The notes: generated by a model not told the origin, from the letters alone. Counted from the first letter of the stretch, positions 1 through 6,609 are shown. The stretch: DNA of 9,058 bases from an uncultured Endomicrobiia bacterium (GCA_905236115.1 CAJOOL010000251.1:1-9058), one strand, 5' to 3'. Translations and numbers: made by a program.

Positions 1-3000
1 TATTCCGGATATTCTTATCAACCGTCTGCTGAAACCGGAGTAAAAAATGATGAAATTCAGTTTAATCAGTATCAGGGTCCCAACTGGGAAACTTTCGGTT
101 CTGCAAAAACTTATGATTTTACGGATAGGATGAATGATTTTTTATATATGAGATTAAATTTGCTCACTCCCGTGTATGGAGCAAAAGTAAGATTGCAGGT
201 TTTTCCTATAAAACTTACCAACGGTCAGGATATGGAAGGAACAACTTTCGGTTTTTCACAGGAAGATTTATATTTTGACAATAGCGGTAATTTGGTTATT
301 TGCAAAAGAATTAGCGATATTTTTGAAGAAATCTACGGAACATCCGATATGGAAGAGTTAAGAAAATACCATTTGGTAAGGCCTGATAATGTAAGAATTG
401 TTATTCTTGCAGGCGAAACAATCGGTGACTCTCTTTGGCAGATGCCATATAATTTACAAAATCTCAGTATAGATATACAGACCGCGGCTATTATTCCGGA
501 GGATGATATTAATTTTTATATGATTGGTGACAGTATGTCGGGAGATGTCGGTTTTATTTCTTATAGCAATTCCGAAGCAGGTTCAATTACTACGACTACA
601 CTTACCTATCCCAAACGCTCATTGGATCAGACCTTAACCGATATGGGTAAACGCCCGGCAGAAAATCTCCCCGTCTCCGCCATCCTGCCTTCCACCTTCA
701 AAAAAATAAACAAACTGATTAAAGACGGCAAGGCTACTATGGGAAGTATTTTAAGAACCGTTATTTTTTCTGAGACCGCGGACTCTTATTTTCATCCTAT
801 ACAATTTATCAGTAATCATACCAATCTCAGCGGTAAAATCGGTTCCGGAGTTTTATCCGCAATTACCGTAAGCTCTCAGATTGCCGCAGCAGTTTTTTCC
901 GTTCTCAAGATTATCGGAGCGGTTCGGCTGTGGTTTGCTTTCCCGGCAGCATTGACTGTCTGGACTGTCGGTTCTCTGGCAGTTACCGTTTTGGGTGCAT
1001 TTGCTCTGTCTTTTGTAACAAATGTTATTTCACATTCTTTTATGGATTATATATTTATTAAAACTTCAGGCTTGCTTGAAAAACTTGCCAAAGACGAAAA
1101 AGTTATGTTCGATCCGACCACCGGTAAAGTGGTCTCTGCTTCTTCTGTTACTCCCGCAGAAGACACTTCATCATCCTCTCAGTCCGTCGCGGATACCGCT
1201 TCCTCTTCTGATCATCCGACCCTCAGCTCATCCTCTTCCGGTGCCGTCATTACGGAGGGCTCCGATCCGCAATCTATGTTAAATACTACCGCTTTCTCCG
1301 TTCCGTCTGCTACACCTTCTGTATCTGCTACCACTGCTGCAAGCGAAAATGCCGATTCTTCATCAACTTCCGCTTCCGCTGTTGCCGTTAATAAGCCCAT
1401 AACCTCTCTCTACTCCCAAACCGCGAAGCCATATTACGAACAATCGGCAGGCTATTCATTGACCTGCAGAGGAAAAATAAATGAAAACACATACGCCGAA
1501 ATAAGAATATCCCAAACCGGCGACATAATCTTGGACTATTGGAAACAAGGCTCCTCAAGGTTCGGCGGAGTAGTCATAAAAAACAGAAATATGCTTGAAA
1601 ATTTATTAAAACTTGTCGGTTTTTCTTATTATGATGTTTCCCTCATCAGTGATACTATGGAATTGTATTTGTTTTCTTTGTTAAAAGAAAACAATGCTTT
1701 CGTCGATGTAACGGTTAATAAACTGCCTAGAGAAGATATTCATTCCGTTGTTACCACTACTGCTGAAAATATTTTGTCTTTAGGTACTCGCTCTTCTCAA
1801 AAACCAATTCAGCCCGCAGACGATTACCTCTCTCGACTTTCTAAAAGAGAAACTGAGTACAATTACGGCAAATACACCAAAGAGAAATTTACTAACGTAA
1901 CAAAATATTATATCGAAGAATTATTAAGATCCGGCAGAGTTCATATACCGGTAGCTGCTTACGGAGATATGACGACCATAAGACAAGATCAGGTTACTGA
2001 TTTTATGAAAGAAATAGAGGCTGCAATATCCGCCTATAATTCCGAACATAATTTAGATATTGCCGTTTCCGTTGCTAATCAAACGGGTGCCGGTTTTGAT
2101 TTGGTTACGGGCAGTAAGTCCGCAATGGAAAGTACAAATAAAGCCGTAGAACGAGAAAATGCCCGCAGAGCTGCCGAGGCAAGGTTTGCCGAAGAGATGA
2201 AAAGAAATATGGAAGCAAGAGCAAGACAAGCAAGAGCAAGACAAGAAGCTAACAGAAGAGTTATCGCTGCCGCACGAGGAGGTTATGCCGATTATCAAGT
2301 TCGTTCTTTCGCAGCTGCAGCCATCCTTCCGACGACATTTGATAAAATAAATGATTTAATTTATACCGGTTCTGCCACGACACTTTCGATTTTGAAGATG
2401 ATTATAAAACAAGAATTTTTAATATCTTATTTTCATCCTATAGAGTTTGTCCAAATGCACCGCAAAACATCCGCCGACAGTACAGCTGCCGCAAAGATTG
2501 TGGTAGCCGCAACAATCATACCTTATGTAATATTTTTGGCGATTGCCGTATCTTTACCCATAACGAGCTTTTTAACCGGCTTGACATATCTTGCGGTTAC
2601 TGCTTTGTTTTCTGCAGTGTCTAACGTCGTAACACATTCGATTGTCGATTTCAGATACATTCAATCTTCAGGCCTTGCACAAGCCCTTGCTCTTTACGGT
2701 AAGGATAACGTATCTTTCGATCGCTCTACCGGAGAGATTGTCGTTTCCGGTCAGACGGAAGATTCCGATATTTCATCTTTCAATAATATTTACGTCATAC
2801 GCGATACACCCAAAGACGCCAATAAGTTCGGCTTCAAACCCGTTCCCACAAAAATTAAAACCGAAGACGAAAACGGTGAAACCAAATACGTCAGATGCTG
2901 GCTGGGCAAATATAAAGGTATTCCGGTAATATATGCTCCCGGAGCCAACTACGAAACAATCGTTTCCGAATACCGCAAAACCAAAAGTTTCCAAATTTAT

Positions 3001-4665
3001 TCAGGTGTCGGCGGTGCAATAGGCACACAGACAAATGCAACGGTTGATGTTATTGAAATTGATATGGTTCATCCGGATAGACCTTTAGAATATTCTCAAT
3101 ACGGCAACGCCGTTGTCGGTCTTAATTCCATAACCACGGACGGTTTTATTGATACCAGAAAAGAAAAAGCCGGCATAGTTAATAACAATATTGATACGGT
3201 AACGGTTAATCAAAACGTAGCTGTTTATATTGACGATAATCCCGATATGCTTAAAAGTTCACAGGATTTGTTTAGTGCTTTACAAAATTATTTTGATAAC
3301 CAAAATCTCGGCACGGATATAAAGGTTTTATTTTCGCAGTATTATATATCCACAATTTTGTATTGGTTAAGCCAAGAAGTTAAAAAAGAGCCGAATTTTT
3401 CTTCTGTTGCCAATGCCGTAATTGAACAGGAAGTAAAAAAACGTTTTGCCGAAATGTTAAGAAAAGCTAAAGAAGATTACCACGCAGAAATTATTGTTTA
3501 CTTTGAAACTCCTGATGCGACTGATACTTCCTCACCCTCAGCTTCTCAGTCTCTCAACCCTCAGCTCTCAGCCGATGCCGTTAGCATTTCCTCAGCCCTC
3601 AACTCTCAGCCCTCAGCCGATTTGTCCTCCCCGAATGCATCCACCACTTTGTCATCCCCGAGCGTCTCCACCACTTTGTCATCCCCGAATGCCGTTGTCG
3701 GGGATCTCTCCGTTGATGATTTCTCAGCCACTTTCGCCTCCTACGGCCTTTTCTCTTATGTTTGGCAAGGTCAGTTTTTTGACAGCGTAACGTCTTCACA
3801 AACTCCCGTTAAATTTATCAAAAACTTGTCAGATATAGAAACTTTTGACGGCAGTATTTCCGTATTGAAAATCAGTGACGTCAAAGAAAACATAGACGGT
3901 TCTTCCGGAATATTTACGTTCTTAAATTCCGCTCTTAATATAAGTAAAATAATGGAATCAAGAACTATAGAATTTGTCAAACAGGCAGCATCAAATTTCA
4001 GCTTTAATCAAGTTCCGTATTTTTCTTTTGAAGAACTCCAAACTATTGCCGGCCTTGCACAGGAAAATAATTTTGACGGTTTATTTTCCGCTTTGCAGTC
4101 TCACGAACCTGTCAGACTGTATTATGATACATTACAAAGTCCCGAAGAAAGACAGGCTTTTGCCGAAGCAATATTCAAGAGAATTTTGGCTGTTAATTGG
4201 TTAAAAGACAGAAACATAAAATACGGTTTGAAAGATCGCAAACTTGAAGTGCTCCTCGCCGACGCCCTTTACCAATCCGTCATTTCCTCAGCCCTCACCC
4301 CTCAGCCCTCGGCCGATGCCGTCAGCAATTCCTCAGCTAGTCTGTCATCCCCGAGTGCCTCTACCATTTTGTCATCCCCGAGTGTCACTGTCGGGGATCT
4401 CGCAGTTGGTAGCTCATCAGCCGCCGTTGATTCCTTTGCCGATAGAATAAAAGACCTGACCGCCTCACAGGCAGAACAGGAACTCAAGAAAATGCTTTCC
4501 GAGTTAACTCAAAGAGCTTTCAATAACGAAGATCCTGACTCCGAAGCCATAAATGATATAATAGCTTTAATTCCTTTATATGCGGAACCGAACATAGAAT
4601 TAAGAAACGACGACGCAGAGCTCATAAATACGGGCGTATACAAAAACATTCTTGCAGCCGCCTAA
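1..4665 (+). CDS. Giant multidomain protein of unknown function, 5' end outside window
   Basis: Frame 1 is open from the first base to TAA at 4663-4665, giving at least 1554 codons. The first in-frame ATG (130) has no convincing ribosome binding site, and the 43 codons before it read as normal protein, so the true start is upstream. I do not recognise a known family. Visible in order: a mixed alpha/beta-looking N-terminal part (to about 660); a hydrophobic domain (676-1140); a Ser-rich linker (about 1135-1395); a globular-looking stretch (about 1430-2110); an Ala/Arg/Glu-rich probable helix (about 2125-2280); a second copy of the hydrophobic domain (2317-2751); a globular stretch (about 2780-3510); a Ser/Pro-rich linker (about 3520-3740); a globular stretch (about 3740-4280); another Ser-rich linker (about 4280-4435); and a short acidic C-terminus. 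The hydrophobic parts suggest membrane association (inference). The linkers carry sequences also found in intergenic DNA downstream. The gene ends 76 nt before the next one. Confidence 0.88.
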   Translation, partial: YSGYSYQPSAETGVKNDEIQFNQYQGPNWETFGSAKTYDFTDRMNDFLYMRLNLLTPVYGAKVRLQVFPIKLTNGQDMEGTTFGFSQEDLYFDNSGNLVICKRISDIFEEIYGTSDMEELRKYHLVRPDNVRIVILAGETIGDSLWQMPYNLQNLSIDIQTAAIIPEDDINFYMIGDSMSGDVGFISYSNSEAGSITTTTLTYPKRSLDQTLTDMGKRPAENLPVSAILPSTFKKINKLIKDGKATMGSILRTVIFSETADSYFHPIQFISNHTNLSGKIGSGVLSAITVSSQIAAAVFSVLKIIGAVRLWFAFPAALTVWTVGSLAVTVLGAFALSFVTNVISHSFMDYIFIKTSGLLEKLAKDEKVMFDPTTGKVVSASSVTPAEDTSSSSQSVADTASSSDHPTLSSSSSGAVITEGSDPQSMLNTTAFSVPSATPSVSATTAASENADSSSTSASAVAVNKPITSLYSQTAKPYYEQSAGYSLTCRGKINENTYAEIRISQTGDIILDYWKQGSSRFGGVVIKNRNMLENLLKLVGFSYYDVSLISDTMELYLFSLLKENNAFVDVTVNKLPREDIHSVVTTTAENILSLGTRSSQKPIQPADDYLSRLSKRETEYNYGKYTKEKFTNVTKYYIEELLRSGRVHIPVAAYGDMTTIRQDQVTDFMKEIEAAISAYNSEHNLDIAVSVANQTGAGFDLVTGSKSAMESTNKAVERENARRAAEARFAEEMKRNMEARARQARARQEANRRVIAAARGGYADYQVRSFAAAAILPTTFDKINDLIYTGSATTLSILKMIIKQEFLISYFHPIEFVQMHRKTSADSTAAAKIVVAATIIPYVIFLAIAVSLPITSFLTGLTYLAVTALFSAVSNVVTHSIVDFRYIQSSGLAQALALYGKDNVSFDRSTGEIVVSGQTEDSDISSFNNIYVIRDTPKDANKFGFKPVPTKIKTEDENGETKYVRCWLGKYKGIPVIYAPGANYETIVSEYRKTKSFQIYSGVGGAIGTQTNATVDVIEIDMVHPDRPLEYSQYGNAVVGLNSITTDGFIDTRKEKAGIVNNNIDTVTVNQNVAVYIDDNPDMLKSSQDLFSALQNYFDNQNLGTDIKVLFSQYYISTILYWLSQEVKKEPNFSSVANAVIEQEVKKRFAEMLRKAKEDYHAEIIVYFETPDATDTSSPSASQSLNPQLSADAVSISSALNSQPSADLSSPNASTTLSSPSVSTTLSSPNAVVGDLSVDDFSATFASYGLFSYVWQGQFFDSVTSSQTPVKFIKNLSDIETFDGSISVLKISDVKENIDGSSGIFTFLNSALNISKIMESRTIEFVKQAASNFSFNQVPYFSFEELQTIAGLAQENNFDGLFSALQSHEPVRLYYDTLQSPEERQAFAEAIFKRILAVNWLKDRNIKYGLKDRKLEVLLADALYQSVISSALTPQPSADAVSNSSASLSSPSASTILSSPSVTVGDLAVGSSSAAVDSFADRIKDLTASQAEQELKKMLSELTQRAFNNEDPDSEAINDIIALIPLYAEPNIELRNDDAELINTGVYKNILAAA
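676..1140 (+). repeat. Hydrophobic domain, copy A, inside the giant CDS
   Basis: This is a protein-level repeat of about 155 residues. It begins AILPSTFKKIN and has a SYFHPIQF motif. A long hydrophobic stretch follows (about 850-1030), able to form one or more membrane-type helices, then NVISHSFMD, then SGLLEKLA, and it closes with FDPTTGKVV. Copy B at 2317-2751 keeps the same landmarks in the same order. The DNA of the two copies has diverged clearly, so this is an old duplication. I cannot assign a function. A membrane hairpin flanked by conserved polar motifs is an inference from composition. Confidence 0.82.
1135..1395 (+). other. Ser/Thr/Ala-rich linker 1 of the giant protein
   Basis: About 87 residues dominated by Ser, Ala, Thr and Pro, low in hydrophobics and in residues typical of a fold. 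This looks like a disordered linker directly after hydrophobic domain copy A. Serines are encoded by a mix of TCA, TCT and TCC. The stretch contains a short CTCAGCTCA fragment (1222-1230) and the probable palindromic element at 1245-1275, both resembling repeat DNA elsewhere in the window. Confidence 0.7.
1245..1275 (+). repeat. Probable translated palindromic element of the GTCATT...CAATCT type
   Basis: The segment starts CGTCATTACGGAGGG and ends CCGCAATCT. Its arms ATTACGGA (1249-1256) and TCCGCAAT (about 1266-1273) are inverted repeats with one mismatch. The outer layout, CGTCATT then a GC-rich core then GCAATCT, is that of the intergenic element at 8995-9023. Here it is read in frame as VITEGSDPQS within a Ser-rich linker. 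The internal part differs from the downstream copy, so membership of the same family is an inference. Confidence 0.5.
2125..2280 (+). other. Ala/Arg/Glu-rich probable long helix or coiled coil
   Basis: About 52 residues of strongly alternating charge with many Ala, Arg, Glu and Gln, and no Pro. This composition favours a long exposed alpha helix or coiled coil. It links the globular stretch before it to hydrophobic domain copy B. It includes an exact 15-bp tandem duplication (2215-2244). Confidence 0.6.
2215..2244 (+). repeat. Exact 15-bp tandem duplication, two units, in frame
   Basis: The unit GCAAGAGCAAGACAA occurs twice back to back without mismatch and encodes ARARQ-ARARQ. Each unit also contains near-copies of GCAAGA. 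The length is a multiple of three, so the reading frame is kept. The perfect match suggests a recent slippage event in the helical region. Confidence 0.9.
2317..2751 (+). repeat. Hydrophobic domain, copy B, inside the giant CDS
   Basis: About 145 residues aligned with copy A (676-1140). Shared landmarks are AILPTTFDKIN, a SYFHPIEF motif, a following His, a long hydrophobic stretch (about 2485-2630), an AVTAL segment, NVVTHSIVD, SGLAQALA and FDRSTGEIVV. The hydrophobic core is conserved in character but not in sequence, while the flanking motifs are conserved in sequence, pointing to a constrained fold or interface. Function unknown. Confidence 0.82.
3531..3618 (+). repeat. CTCARCY heptad run inside Ser-rich linker 2
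   Basis: Heptads of the form CTCAGCC, CTCAACC, CTCAGCT and CTCAACT are arranged as three clean units (3553-3573), a 17-nt spacer GATGCCGTTAGCATTTC (3574-3590), then four units (3591-3618). A degenerate CTCA-rich run precedes them (3531-3552). Because seven is not a multiple of three, successive heptads are read in different phases, giving the cycle L-S-P-Q-P-S-A or shifts of it. The spacer recurs with two mismatches at 4315-4331. Confidence 0.8.
3621..3708 (+). repeat. Three 27-bp units ending in a perfect palindromic element, in frame
   Basis: Two 27-bp units (3621-3647 and 3648-3674) each start TTTGTC(A/C)TCCCCGA and end CACCAC. A third (from 3675) starts the same way but closes with an inverted arm. 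The closing palindrome has arms ATCCCCGA (3681-3688) and TCGGGGAT (3698-3705), a perfect 8-bp stem with the 9-nt loop ATGCCGTTG. It is translated as LSSPNASTT-LSSPSVSTT-LSSPNAVVG-DLS. The third unit matches the intergenic copy at 8955-8985 almost base for base. Confidence 0.88.
4287..4331 (+). repeat. CTCAGCC heptad run inside Ser-rich linker 3
   Basis: Four heptads (CTCAGCC, CTCACCC, CTCAGCC, CTCGGCC; 4287-4314) are followed by GATGCCGTCAGCAATTC (4315-4331), which matches the spacer at 3574-3590 at 15 of 17 positions. The same order, heptads then spacer then CTCAGC then the 27-bp palindromic unit, is seen in linker 2. The two linkers therefore share one composite cassette. Confidence 0.8.
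4341..4408 (+). repeat. Two 27-bp-type units ending in a palindromic element, in frame
   Basis: The first unit is 4341-4367. The second starts at 4368 and closes with the arms ATCCCCGA (4374-4381) and TCGGGGAT (4391-4398) around the 9-nt loop GTGTCACTG. The sequence continues CTCGCAGTTG, identical to the flank of the intergenic copy at 8809-8818. It is translated as LSSPSASTI-LSSPSVTVG-DLAV. The linker-2 copy has one unit more. Confidence 0.88.
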
Positions 4666-4671
4666 AAAATG

Positions 4672-4698
4672 TTGTTTTTTGTAAAAAAATGATAAAAT
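4672..4698 (+). promoter_or_regulatory. Tentative promoter for the SurA-like gene
   Basis: A TTGTTT (4672-4677) and a TAAAAT (4693-4698, one mismatch from TATAAT) lie in the AT-rich 76-nt gap before the SurA-like gene. The spacer is only 15 nt, shorter than the 17-nt optimum, and AT-rich DNA yields such matches easily. No convincing GC-rich terminator separates the giant gene from this point, so read-through is also possible. Confidence 0.25.
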
Positions 4699-4731
4699 AT
4701 ACACTTGTAAAATTTTAACATTTTGTTGAAC

Positions 4732-4736
4732 AGGAG
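4732..4736 (+). promoter_or_regulatory. Ribosome binding site of the SurA-like gene
   Basis: AGGAG lies 5 nt before the ATG at 4742. It is a strong Shine-Dalgarno match and fixes the start, which is also where the signal peptide begins. Confidence 0.85.
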
Positions 4737-4741
4737 TAATA

Positions 4742-5830
4742 ATGAAAAAAATATTTTTTTTGACGTTTTTAGTTTTTGTTTTTCAAATTTTTATTTTTCC
4801 GGGTAGTGCTTTTGCCGCCGAAAGTTCCGATAAAAACTCCAAAAATTCAGATGTTCTTGTTACGGTAAACAATCAAAAAATAACTAAAACTTATGTCAAT
4901 AAAATTCTTACGGAAGAAGCCGCTCTTCTTCCCGTTGAAAAACGGACACCCGAGAATTTGCAGGCATTAGCCGCAAAAATAATCAACCAAAGAATTGACG
5001 AAATTTTAATTTCCGATGCCGCCAAAAAAGCCAAATTAACGGTAACCAACAAAGAAGTGAAAAATTCCGTTGATACGATAAAAGCCAAATTCAAGACCGA
5101 AAAAGATTTTAACGAAGATTTGAAAAAACAAGGCTTGACAAAAACTGCTTTTGAAAACGAAGTCAAAGAAAATTTAATAAGAATGAAATATATCTCGCAG
5201 GAATTGCAGAACAGAACCGGCAACCCCTCACAAGACGAATTGGAAAATTTTTACAATAATGTAATTTCCAAAATGAACGGACAGGATGATGAGTCCTCGG
5301 CACAAAAACTTACACAAGAGCAAACCTTGCCGGAAGATGTTGTAACCGCAGCCGCAAACGGTTTGAAAAGAGTTTATAACGAACAGGCAAAAGTAAGACA
5401 GATTTTTATAAAATATTCCGACAGCCTTACAAAAGAACAGAAAAAACAAGTCAACGATAAAGTCAAAGAGCTCAAAAAAGAGCTGTCTGCCAAAAATGTC
5501 AATTTCTCTTTGCTTTCCGTAAAGTATTCCGACGATGCCGCATTAAGACAAAAGAAAGGCGATATCGGTTATGTGATTAAAGAAGATTTGACGCCGGAAG
5601 TTGCAAAAGTAATTTTTTCGCTTGATGTCGGTGCATATAACAAAAGTCCGTTAAAGACCGGAAACGGGTATCATTTTTTCAGAGTTGAAGAAAAGAAAGC
5701 CCAAATGCCCGTTGAGTTTGACGAGATAAAACAGTTCCTTTCGGATACTTTATATAAATATAATATGCAGAAAGAATATGACGAACTGCTCGCAGAGCTC
5801 AGAGCATCAGCAAAAATTACCGGTTTCTAA
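4742..5830 (+). CDS. Secreted SurA-like peptidyl-prolyl cis-trans isomerase
   Basis: A 362-residue protein with a clear Sec signal peptide: MKK, a Phe/Leu/Val-rich core, and an AFA cleavage site after about residue 25. It therefore acts outside the inner membrane, probably in the periplasm. Residues about 38-170 are a helical SurA-type N-terminal chaperone region. Residues about 217-317 look like one parvulin-type isomerase domain: VRQIFIKY at the first strand, a central SLLSVKYSDD and KKGDIGYV, then a C-terminal IFSLDVGAYN and GNGYHFFRVEE. A C-terminal helix follows, as in SurA/PrsA proteins. E. coli SurA has two parvulin domains; here I see one, closer to PrsA or the short SurA-like proteins. 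Known role of the family: chaperoning exported proteins, often outer-membrane proteins. Lys-rich insertions and the divergent active site leave isomerase activity uncertain. It is first in a probable operon with sugar and lipid A genes. Confidence 0.85.
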   Translation: MKKIFFLTFLVFVFQIFIFPGSAFAAESSDKNSKNSDVLVTVNNQKITKTYVNKILTEEAALLPVEKRTPENLQALAAKIINQRIDEILISDAAKKAKLTVTNKEVKNSVDTIKAKFKTEKDFNEDLKKQGLTKTAFENEVKENLIRMKYISQELQNRTGNPSQDELENFYNNVISKMNGQDDESSAQKLTQEQTLPEDVVTAAANGLKRVYNEQAKVRQIFIKYSDSLTKEQKKQVNDKVKELKKELSAKNVNFSLLSVKYSDDAALRQKKGDIGYVIKEDLTPEVAKVIFSLDVGAYNKSPLKTGNGYHFFRVEEKKAQMPVEFDEIKQFLSDTLYKYNMQKEYDELLAELRASAKITGF

Positions 5831-5832
5831 CC

Positions 5833-5862
5833 GCCGTTCATTGCCGTTAATTATATACATTG
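5833..5862 (+). repeat. Filler repeat shared with the region after lpxK
   Basis: The 15-mer GCCGTTCATTGCCGT (5833-5847) is found again exactly at 8759-8773. The following TTAATTATATACATTG resembles TTAATTATACATTATACATTG-type sequence at 8822-8842. This makes up about half of the 58-nt gap between the SurA-like gene and the deacetylase gene, so the gap is largely repeat-derived. Confidence 0.7.
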
Positions 5863-5871
5863 TCGTTCACC

Positions 5872-5886
5872 GTTTCCGGGGGAAAC
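5872..5886 (+). promoter_or_regulatory. Small hairpin holding the ribosome binding site of the deacetylase gene
   Basis: GTTTCC (5872-5877) and GGAAAC (5881-5886) form a perfect 6-bp stem with a GGG loop. The only Shine-Dalgarno-like sequence before ATG 5889 is the G-run 5878-5882, so it sits in the loop and the 3' arm. It supports the start at 5889, with about 6 nt between the G-run and the ATG. The hairpin could dampen initiation, but that is inference only. Confidence 0.5.
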
Positions 5887-5888
5887 AA

Positions 5889-6605
5889 ATGAAATATGCC
5901 AACTATAGAAGTATTTTTAGAATGTATGAATATATTCAGCCTTTTTTGAAATATTCGCTTCCTTTGGAAGAAAAACTTCCTGCCGAAAAAATTCTTGTTA
6001 TCGCTCCTCATCAGGATGACGAAAGTATCGGCTGCGGCGGCACAATCGCCAAGCATATCTCGCAGGGCGGCACTGCCGAAATCGTTTTCTGCACGTCGGA
6101 TCAGAATTATGAAAGAATGACCGAAACCGAACAGGCTGCAAAAGTTTTAGGTTCCAAACTTAATTATTTTTTACAGTTTGAAATAAGAAGTCTGTATCAA
6201 AATATTGACAAACTTTCCGACAGATTTATCACTCTTTTTGAAAGAGCCAATCCGGAAATAATTTTTCTTCCGTTTATGATAGACAACCATCAGGATCATA
6301 TCTCAATATCAAAAGCATTTTTAAAAGCATATAAAAAGAAAAAAACCGATTGTCTTATTTATGCATATTCGGTGTGGTCAACACCTGTTCCGAATGTTAT
6401 TGTTGATATATCAAATCATTGGGAAACAAAAAAGAAAGCCATAGAATGTTACCAAACCCAGATAGCCACACGCGACTATGTAACCATGGCGGCTTCCATA
6501 TCAAGATACTGGGCGGTAACAAAAGGTAAAAATATGCAGTATTGCGAAACGTTTTTTAAAGCTACGGCATCAAGTTACGCACATTTGGTAAAGAAAATTT
6601 TATAA
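5889..6605 (+). CDS. PIG-L/LmbE family zinc-dependent N-acetyl-sugar deacetylase
   Basis: 238 residues from ATG 5889, within the usual size range of the family. The signature APHQDDESIGCGG at residues 39-51 is a variant of the family's PHPDDE motif (Gln for Pro). A second motif HQDH is at 134-137. By comparison with MshB, His41, Asp44 and His137 should bind zinc and Asp43 act as base. Family members remove the acetyl group from N-acetylglucosamine-type sugars on lipids, small thiols, antibiotics or polysaccharides. There is no signal peptide, so it is probably cytoplasmic or on the inner face of the membrane. An earlier in-frame ATG at 5778 would add 37 residues translated from the end of the chaperone gene and the repeat-rich gap; I reject it. 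The next gene follows after 4 nt and is a glycosyltransferase, so the substrate may be a glycolipid or LPS intermediate made by that enzyme (inference). Confidence 0.9.
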   Translation: MKYANYRSIFRMYEYIQPFLKYSLPLEEKLPAEKILVIAPHQDDESIGCGGTIAKHISQGGTAEIVFCTSDQNYERMTETEQAAKVLGSKLNYFLQFEIRSLYQNIDKLSDRFITLFERANPEIIFLPFMIDNHQDHISISKAFLKAYKKKKTDCLIYAYSVWSTPVPNVIVDISNHWETKKKAIECYQTQIATRDYVTMAASISRYWAVTKGKNMQYCETFFKATASSYAHLVKKIL

Positions 6606-6609
6606 AGAC

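Noticed and set aside
130..132. ATG 130 as the start of the giant gene
   Set aside because: The frame is open back to base 1 with protein-like codons and there is no convincing ribosome binding site, so the gene is cut by the window edge.
1022..1282. Second-frame plus-strand open frame within the giant gene
   Set aside because: It is a shadow of the long frame, has no ribosome binding site, and its stop-free run follows from the C-rich linker composition.
3599..3799. A minus-strand open frame across linker 2
   Set aside because: It is Arg/Lys-rich nonsense produced by the complement of the Ser/Pro-rich repeats and has no start signal or protein-like composition.
4664..4680. Intrinsic terminator after the giant gene (A-run, TGTTG, T-run)
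   Set aside because: The stem would be only A:T pairs without a GC-rich part, so it is unlikely to terminate transcription.
5778..5888. Longer N-terminus for the PIG-L protein starting at ATG 5778
   Set aside because: It would overlap the chaperone gene by 53 nt and translate the repeat-rich gap into sequence unlike the family, whereas ATG 5889 has a G-rich ribosome binding site at the right distance.
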